Made by a program: the position numbers and the translations under genes. A model generated the notes under the pieces. The model saw nothing but the letters and a program-made list of their open reading frames with translations, had not been told where the DNA came from and ran no database searches. Shown here piece after piece: positions 57,771 through 64,000 of a DNA stretch of 64,000 nt (position 1 is the first letter of the stretch; each line of letters begins with the position of its first letter). The DNA lies in NCBI GenBank assembly GCA_963921195.1, contig OY992539.1, positions 214,059,373 through 214,123,372 on the forward strand, read 5' to 3'. The DNA comes from Pegoplata infirma. Taxonomy: Eukaryota; Arthropoda; Insecta; Diptera; Anthomyiidae.

Positions 57771-59148
57771 TTTCATCCGTAGTGTATTTTAAAATAAAAA
57801 CATTGGTAAAGATTTCAAGTTTTTCTGATTTTTTTTTTTCTTTAAACTTGTGCCAGTCATGTTATAAAACTTCAACAAGAACTTAAGTTGAATGTTTTTT
57901 TTTTTTAAATATTTTTTTTTTATTTTGTCTTCAACTCCATTGTAAACAATTTCCAATGAAGCGTGCTTTGTCATTTTAACGTGTACCGTGTATTGTATGT
58001 ATGTCTATATGTCTATGTATACAGACATGTTCCAAAACAAACATGGCCTTAAGTTAAAGAACCATAAAAAGAAACTACAAAAACAACGATGAACAAAAAA
58101 GGCAACTTCAACTTTAAGGCGTCTTGGTAAAAAAAAGAAAACAACATCAAAAGGGTCTTAAGGTTGTCTTAGTTGCTATAGATCTTAAAATGCATTTAAA
58201 AACAACAACTAACCCTAACGTGCTTTATAAAGTTTTATAAAACATTAAAAAAAAAATCTTTTTTAATGGTGTTAAGAAGAAATGAAAAAAAAGTGGTTTA
58301 ACTACACCATTTCCCAAGAAAATAAAACACATTTTTGAGCTGCCTCCCATTTTGCAAGAATTCCTAGTAAAAATTACGAGCTTTTTTGTAATTTTACAAG
58401 CTTTTTACCAATAAAATTGTCAATTTACAATTTTTTGGCGCAATAAAACTTACACGGAATTCTCGTGAATTTACTTGATTTTTTGTAAAATTGCCTTGGG
58501 AATTTGTAAAATTACAGAAAAAATTGTTAAATTACAAAAAAATAAAAAATTTGGATCGATTTTTTTTTGTTAAAAAACAAAAAAAACTGTCAAATATTGG
58601 TAAAATACATTTAAGAAACTTTTTCTAGTAATTTGACAAGGTTTTTTTTTTTTTTTGTGTGTAATAACAAAAATATACAAATTTTTTCACAGAAAGTTCT
58701 TAAAAACAAAATTTCTTAAATAGTTTTAATAATTTAAAGTTTGATTTTTGGGGGTTTATTACAACTATTTCTAAAGACATTTAAAATTTTTCAAAATTCT
58801 CCTTTAAACGGTGTATCATAGCGAACATTGTAAACGATTTAAAAAAGAAGGTTCTTTTTAGAGATTTTTTTATAGAAATAAAGCCGGTAACCGGTTTTTT
58901 TGTTGTTGCTGTAATATTACTGCACTGCAGTGTTACAAAGTTTTAAAAAATATAAAATTTTCTTTAACTAAATTGATTATAATTATAAAAACAACACATA
59001 AATCTTGATATTTTTTGAAAGGAAATTTAAATTTTTGTTTTATATCAAACCCTTTTTTAAGCTTTGATAGGAAATATATTAAATAAAGCAGCTTATTTAA
59101 ATATTTTTTTCTTTTTCGTTACATGGTTAATAGTACAAACAAACCGTT
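57771..59148. other. AT-rich sequence with short palindromes
   Basis: No gene. The block 58370-58520 repeats 'taattttacaag'/'cttgtaaaattac' phrases in both orientations and may be a decayed MITE, but I find no ends. Palindromes ACCGG-type (58881-58896, 'ccggtaaccgg') and CACTGCAGTG (58923-58932) are local. ORF 57789-57974 has no domain. Confidence 0.35.
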
Positions 59149-59640
59149 AGAAAACAAAAGACTTAAGCTACAAACTTCATTATAAAGAAAATCAATAAAT
59201 GAAAACAAAAGACTTAAGCTACAAACTTTATTATATATCAAACTGATGATAGTGAACCCACTATGTTATTGTTATTAAATCTAAATAAATAATGATAATT
59301 AAAAATTTATTAAAGAATAAAAATTAACAAAATTTAGGCACAATATTGAAGCATATGCTTAAGAAACAAAAGACTTAACATAAGAACTTTCGAAGGCACA
59401 CTAAAACTAGTAAAAAAGTTCAATTCAACTTGGTTGAATTCATTAATGCCCTCCACAATGCCCGAAATATTTTAAATGCAAACGAATTTGAGAAGAAAAA
59501 GACTTTTTGTGATTGTAAGTTTTTTAATGTAAAATAAAAGTTTGAGAAAAAAATTTTACAAAAATTTTATTTTGAGTAAAAATATTTTTTTTTGTTATTT
59601 TTAGAAAAAAGTTTGAGTGTTAATTTTTTTAAGTGTAAAA
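59149..59640. other. Spacer with three minus-type CTTAAG-core motifs
   Basis: Copies at about 59155, 59205 (50 bp apart, both with GACTTAAGCTACAAACTT) and 59364 precede the next satellite B array. Otherwise AT-rich with nothing recognised. Confidence 0.5.
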
Positions 59641-59644
59641 TTTT

Positions 59645-61105
59645 TTTGAAAATTGTCTCAGAATCTGAGACTTTTTCTATATGAAAAATGTCTTAGAATC
59701 TAAAACCTTTTCTACATGAAAAATGTCTCAGAATCTGAACCTTTTTCTATATGAAAAATGTCTCAGAATCTGAGACTTTTTCTATATGAAAAATGTCTCA
59801 GAATCTGAGACTTTTTCTATATGAAAAATGTCTCAGAATCTGACACTTTCTCCATATGAAAAATAGTCTCAGAATCTGAGACTTTTTCTATATGAAAAAT
59901 GTCTCAGAATCTAAAACTTTTTCTATATGAAAAATGTCTCAGAATCTAAAACTTTTTCTATATGAAAAATTTCTCAGAATCTGAGACTTTTTCTATATGA
60001 AAAATGTCTCAGAATCTGAGACTCTTTCTATATGAAAAATGTCTCAGAATCTGAGACTTTTTCTGTATGAAAAATGTCTCAGAATCTAAAACTTTTTCTA
60101 TATGAAAAATGTCTCAGAATCTGAGACTTTTTCTATATGAAAAATGTCTCAGAATCTGAGACTTTTTCTATATGAAAAATTTCTCAGAATCTGAGACTTT
60201 TTGTATATGAAAAATGTCTCAGAATCTGAGACTTTTTCTATATGAAAAATTTCTCAGAATCTGAGACTTTTTGTATATGAAAAATTTCTCAGAATCTGAG
60301 AATTTTTCTATATGAAAAATGTCTCAGAATCTGAGACTTTTTCTATATGAAAAATGTCTCAGAATCTGAGACTTTTTCTACATGAAAAATGTCTCAGAAT
60401 CTGAGACTCTTTCTATATGAAAAATGTCTCAGAATCTGAGACTTTTTCTATATGAAAAATGTCTCAGAATCTGAGACTCTTTCTATATGAAAAATGTCTC
60501 AGAATCTGAGACTTTTTCTGTATGAAAAATGTCTCAGAATCTAAAACTTTTTCTATATGAAAAATGTCTCAGAATCTGAGACTTTTTCTATATGAAAAAT
60601 GTCTCAGAATCTGAGACTTTTTCTATATGAAAAATGAAAAATTCTATATGAAAAATGTCTCAGAATCTGAGAATTTTTCTATATGAAAAATGTCTCAGAA
60701 TCTGAGACTTTTTCTATATGAAAAATGTCTCAGAATCTGAAACTTTTTCTATATGAAAAATGTCTCAGAATCTGAAACTTTTTCTATATGAAAAATGTCT
60801 CAGAATCTGAGGCTTTTGCTACATAAAAAATATCCCACAATCTGACTTTTCTATATGAAAAATGTCTCAGAATCTGAGATTTTTCCTATATGAAAAATGT
60901 CTCAGAATCTGAGATGTCCCAGGATCTAAGACTTTTTCTATATTAAAAATATCTCAGAATCTGAGACTTTTTCTATATGAAAAATATCTCAGGATCTAAA
61001 ACTTTTTCTATATGAAAAATGTTTCAGAATCTGAGACTTTTTCTATAAGAAAAATTACTCAGATTCTGAGACTTTCTATATGAAAAATGTCTCAGAATCT
61101 GAGGG
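59645..61105. repeat. Satellite B array, 35-bp variant with 455-bp higher-order repeat
   Basis: About 41 units of 35 bp: GTCTCAGAATCTGAGAC then TTTTTCTATATGAAAAAT. The first module is a full palindrome; the CTATATG form has lost perfect symmetry. Marker variants repeat. TTCTGTATG occurs at 60061 and 60516, exactly 455 bp or 13 units apart, each preceded by a GACTCTTTC unit and followed by CAGAATCTAAAAC. This shows a 13-unit higher-order duplication. The right edge (60820-61100) is degenerate. Polarity is uniform. Confidence 0.93.
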
Positions 61106-61920
61106 GCTGGTCGATGCGAATTTTTATACAAAAAAAAATGTCTCAGAATCTTTCTTCTTTCCTTTTTTCTAACAACATGTTTCCTTTTTAAAATTTTTTA
61201 AGATTATTTGGTGTTAATTTTAAAAAACTTCCTTAAAACTACAAATTCTATCCTCTAAAATTACTTTCCTCCAAAAAGAATACCTTAGCCTTCCAAAAAT
61301 ATTTCCATTTGTACCCCCCACCTTTCAACATACATAAATCTTCATATAACAAAAATAAACACCACAGGATATAATTTAACACCACTAACTGTCCCATAAA
61401 GTTTCCCGAAAACTAACAAGTAACTATTAAAATTCCAAAAACAAAAAATCTAGTAAAAACTCACAAAACGCACGTGATAAACTGAACGAAAATTTTCCCT
61501 TAACTTCTTAAATGTTTAACAAAATTCTTTGGAAAAAACCCCCAAGGGTTACAGGTTCCGTAAATGGTTTCCAAACACTTTACTTTGAGTTAGAGTATAT
61601 TTATTTATGATTTTCCAAAAAAACATTAGAATATTATTTATTAAAATACAAATTTTACCTGTTTTCACAGTGTTTTTTTGTGTTTTTCTAAACACAAAGG
61701 AAGGGTGTGTATTTAAAATTCATTCTTGAAAAATGAAATGCAAAATTAATATAAATTAAGTAACCTTCAAACAATCTAAAACAAAAAAAAAATGTTTTAG
61801 AATTGTAAAAGAATGAATTCTTTAAAAATCCTATGTAGAAATGTATCAGAGTCTGTCCAAATTTTTTTTATATAAAAAAATCTCTGATTCAGAGATATGT
61901 TTTTCCTCATTATTTTGGGG
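61106..61920. other. AT-rich sequence, nothing recognised
   Basis: A unit-like remnant of satellite B lies at 61130-61150 and at 61845-61895. The rest has no gene, TIR or RNA that I can identify. Confidence 0.35.
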
Positions 61921-62083
61921 ATCTGAAAAAGTACCAAAGTACACAAAAAAGTATATCTACTTAAAATCAAAACTTTCTAAAATTTACATTTTAAATTTTT
62001 TCTGCAGGATGATCCTACATTTCAAATTTCAAGTTTCGAGAGTTAATATTTGAGATGATAGAAAATGTACAAACATACCTTTT
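61921..62083 (+). repeat. Minisatellite D, first block
   Basis: Carries 'gaaaaagtaccaaagtacac', 'ctttctaaaatttacattt' and 'ggatgatcctacatttcaaa' then 'tttcaagtttcgag', the components of the long irregular unit seen from 62745 to the end. Split from the main block by the TATACCCT repeat. Confidence 0.65.
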
Positions 62084-62730
62084 TATACCCTCCAACCACA
62101 GTATGAGGGTATACTCACTTTGTCATTCCGTTTGTAACGCATAGAAATATCGGTCGGGGACCCCATAAAGTATATATATTATATATATTATGAGTCATTC
62201 TATGAATGTCCGTCCGTCCGTCTGTATAAAACACGATTAAGACCAAAATAAAAGAGCTAGACTCCTGAAAATTGGCACGAATGTGTCCCATGGCCATAGG
62301 CCGGTTAAATGGGCAAATTCGGATATGGGGCAAAAAAAGTTCCCCATTTAAGAACTAAAAAAACCTCTATAAAAACGCCATTTTTTACAGCTTTTTTTAC
62401 ATTTTTGTTAAACAAATGAAACTTTTTTATGTCAGACGGAGTAAAAAGTCATACACTTAGACCCCGGAGGCTACAAAATATTGTTTTTTTTTTTGTCCCG
62501 CCCACTTTTGTGGGCGTGGATTAAAAAACATAAAAATTATGAGAAATAGTATAACTAAAATAATTAAAATAATAATTTTGTAAACATTTATCGCGTTGGC
62601 GACGGTATCCCCCAGCACCCCCCACAGACCCCCCCAAAAAAAACGTCTCTGAATTTTTTTTATGTATTTTATCATGTTGGAGGGTATCACAGATTCGGCA
62701 CGGCCGAATTTAACACTCTCACTTGCTTAT
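62084..62730 (+). mobile_element. TATACCCT-type dispersed repeat, near-complete copy
   Basis: Starts TATACCCTCCAACCACAGTA, then 'cactttgtcattccgtttgt', GTCCGTCCGTCCGTC, a GC-richer patch with 'cccagcaccccccacagacc', and ends 'gattcggcacggccgaattt' then 'aacactctcacttg'. It parallels 27333-28000 throughout. The end contains the inverted TTCGGC-GCCGAA. ORFs 62115-62333 and 62457-62690 (-) are not conserved in the other copy. Confidence 0.85.
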
Positions 62731-62744
62731 TTTTAATTTTACTG

Positions 62745-64000
62745 GAGGATCCTAGATTTCAAGTTTCATATTTTCATAACCATTTTTTCTCGAAGTTGAA
62801 AAAGTACCAAAGTAAATTTTTTATACCATTTTACCCCTTTATAACCAGATTTTCTACCAAGTTGTTTTTTGAAAGGATTTCCAGTTTGAGGATCCTGTAT
62901 TTAAGGTTTCAAAATTTATTTCTTAAAATGTTTTTTTTCGCTCCCTACATTCTTAATATAAAGTTTTTATAAGTATTATTTTGAAGGATCGAAAAAGTAC
63001 CAAAGTACACTTTTTTTCTCTTAGAATAAAAACTTTTTAAAAAGCACTTTTAATTTTTTTTTTGTAGGATGGTCCTACATTTTACATTCAAGTTCTTAGA
63101 ACTGTTAATTCAGAAAATAGAAAATGTACCAAAGTACAAAATTTTTACCTTTTTAATCCCATTGAATTACAAATTTTCATAAATTGCATTTTTCAAATAT
63201 GATTTTTTAGGAGTTTTTCAAGTATTTACAACCATTATTTTAGAATATTGAAAAAGTTCCAAAGTACACTTTTTACCCCATAGGTACTTTTTCTGAAGGT
63301 TTTTTTGATACCTTTTCAAAACTTTCTAAAAAGTGCTTTTGAAAGTAGAAAAAGTACCAATGTACACTTTTTACCCCATTTTCTCCTTTTAGAATCAGAT
63401 TTTCTAAAAAGTACTTTTCTAAATGTTTTTTTTTTTCCAAATGATCATTTATTTGAAGTTAATTGAAATTGAAATGTACCAAAGTTCACTTTTTCTGAAA
63501 AGTACATTTCGAAAATGTACATTGGCTTTTTTCGATCTTTTGAAATAAAGTTTCCTAGATTTCAAGTATTTACAACCATTATTTTAAGAGATAAACAAGT
63601 ACAAAAGTACAATTTTTTCCTCCATCTTACTTTCTTAGAACCAGTTTTTCTTTAAAATACTTTTCTTGAATGGTTTTTCATATTTTTTTCAAACTTTCTA
63701 AAAAAAAAAAATTCAGTATTATCTTACATTGCAAATTTCAAGTTTCTAGAACCATTCTTTCAGAAGATAAAAAAATAATTTAAAATTAATTTTTTTGTCC
63801 TTTTTACCCAATTTACATTTTTAAAAGTTGTTTTTTTTCACTGGAGAATCTTAGATTTCAAGAATAATATTTAAAAAAAAGTTCTCTTTCTGAATGATTT
63901 TTTAGCTAGAGGATCCTTTATCTTAAGTTTGTAGAAACAGAAAAAGTACCAAAGGTAACTTTTTTTAAAAAAAAAGTACCTTTTGAAATTTTTTATTTTG
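62745..64000 (+). repeat. Minisatellite D, main block (runs off the window)
   Basis: Irregular tandem units of roughly 120-230 bp with recurrent parts: 'gaaaaagtaccaaagtacac' (63000, 63125, 63250, 63350, 63475, 63600, 63945 with changes), 'ttttacccc', 'tctaaaaagtacttttgaa' and 'gaggatcctagatttcaagtttctagaaccatt'. The central GTAC-CAAA-GTAC is a near-palindrome. Unit order varies, suggesting rearranged higher-order repeats. Confidence 0.8.

Overview
The window reads as very AT-rich, non-genic DNA from an animal genome. It is most likely a calyptrate (muscoid) fly. That inference rests on several copies of a dispersed repeat that begins TATACCCTCCAACCACAG, continues through CATTCCGTTTGTAAC and GTCCGTCCGTCCGTC, and ends near GGCCGAATTTAAC, a repeat style I associate with calyptrate flies. 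A Penelope-like retroelement tail, hAT-type elements with 8-bp target duplications and many TA-flanked MITEs fit the same picture. I see no bacterial-type genes, no intact transposase and no convincing host protein gene. The only recognisable protein is the GIY-YIG end of a 5'-truncated Penelope-like element. One short unique island (about 35.88-36.05 kb) has good splice signals and might be an untranslated exon of a host gene whose introns hold the rest.

Layout. 1-7.5 kb is a 30-bp satellite (C) broken by a CACAG-type MITE (2580-3892) and by a 2.8-kb hAT-like element (4241-7018, TSD GCTCTTTA) that itself holds two CCCAG-ended MITEs and a foldback. A foldback element lies at 8082-9385. From 9.5 to 18.5 kb two inverted arms of about 450 bp enclose a short satellite B array and the large 39-bp satellite A, which is split by the Penelope-like insertion at 13122-13866. 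From 18.6 to 28 kb come a hAT MITE (19127-19609), a 1.94-kb palindromic element with a deleted second copy, satellite B arrays and several TATACCCT repeats. From 28 to 36 kb come AT-rich sequence, a tRNA-like SINE head followed by a near-complete hammerhead ribozyme fold (30577-30626), and large satellite B arrays whose polarity flips. From 36 to 48 kb runs a TTATAA/CATTATAA satellite with higher-order repeats of about 300 and 790 bp, broken by MITEs and a palindromic hAT element (45224-46171, TSD TTTATAAC). From 48 to 51.2 kb there are more MITEs and another palindromic hAT element (50454-51192, TSD CTGTAGAG). From 52 to 61 kb there are satellite B arrays and a ~430-bp tandem unit interrupted by a 2.1-kb insertion. 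From 61.9 kb to the end runs a 'GTACCAAAGTAC' minisatellite interrupted by a TATACCCT repeat.

The most distinctive structure is a family of about 35-39-bp satellites built from two alternating palindromes: a constant TTTTCTATA(TA)GAAAA module and a second module that is exchanged between loci. A dispersed 25-bp motif with a CTTAAG core borders these arrays with consistent polarity. The hammerhead fold next to a tRNA-like head is the best candidate for something functional at the RNA level. Everything here is read by eye; copy numbers and identities are estimates.
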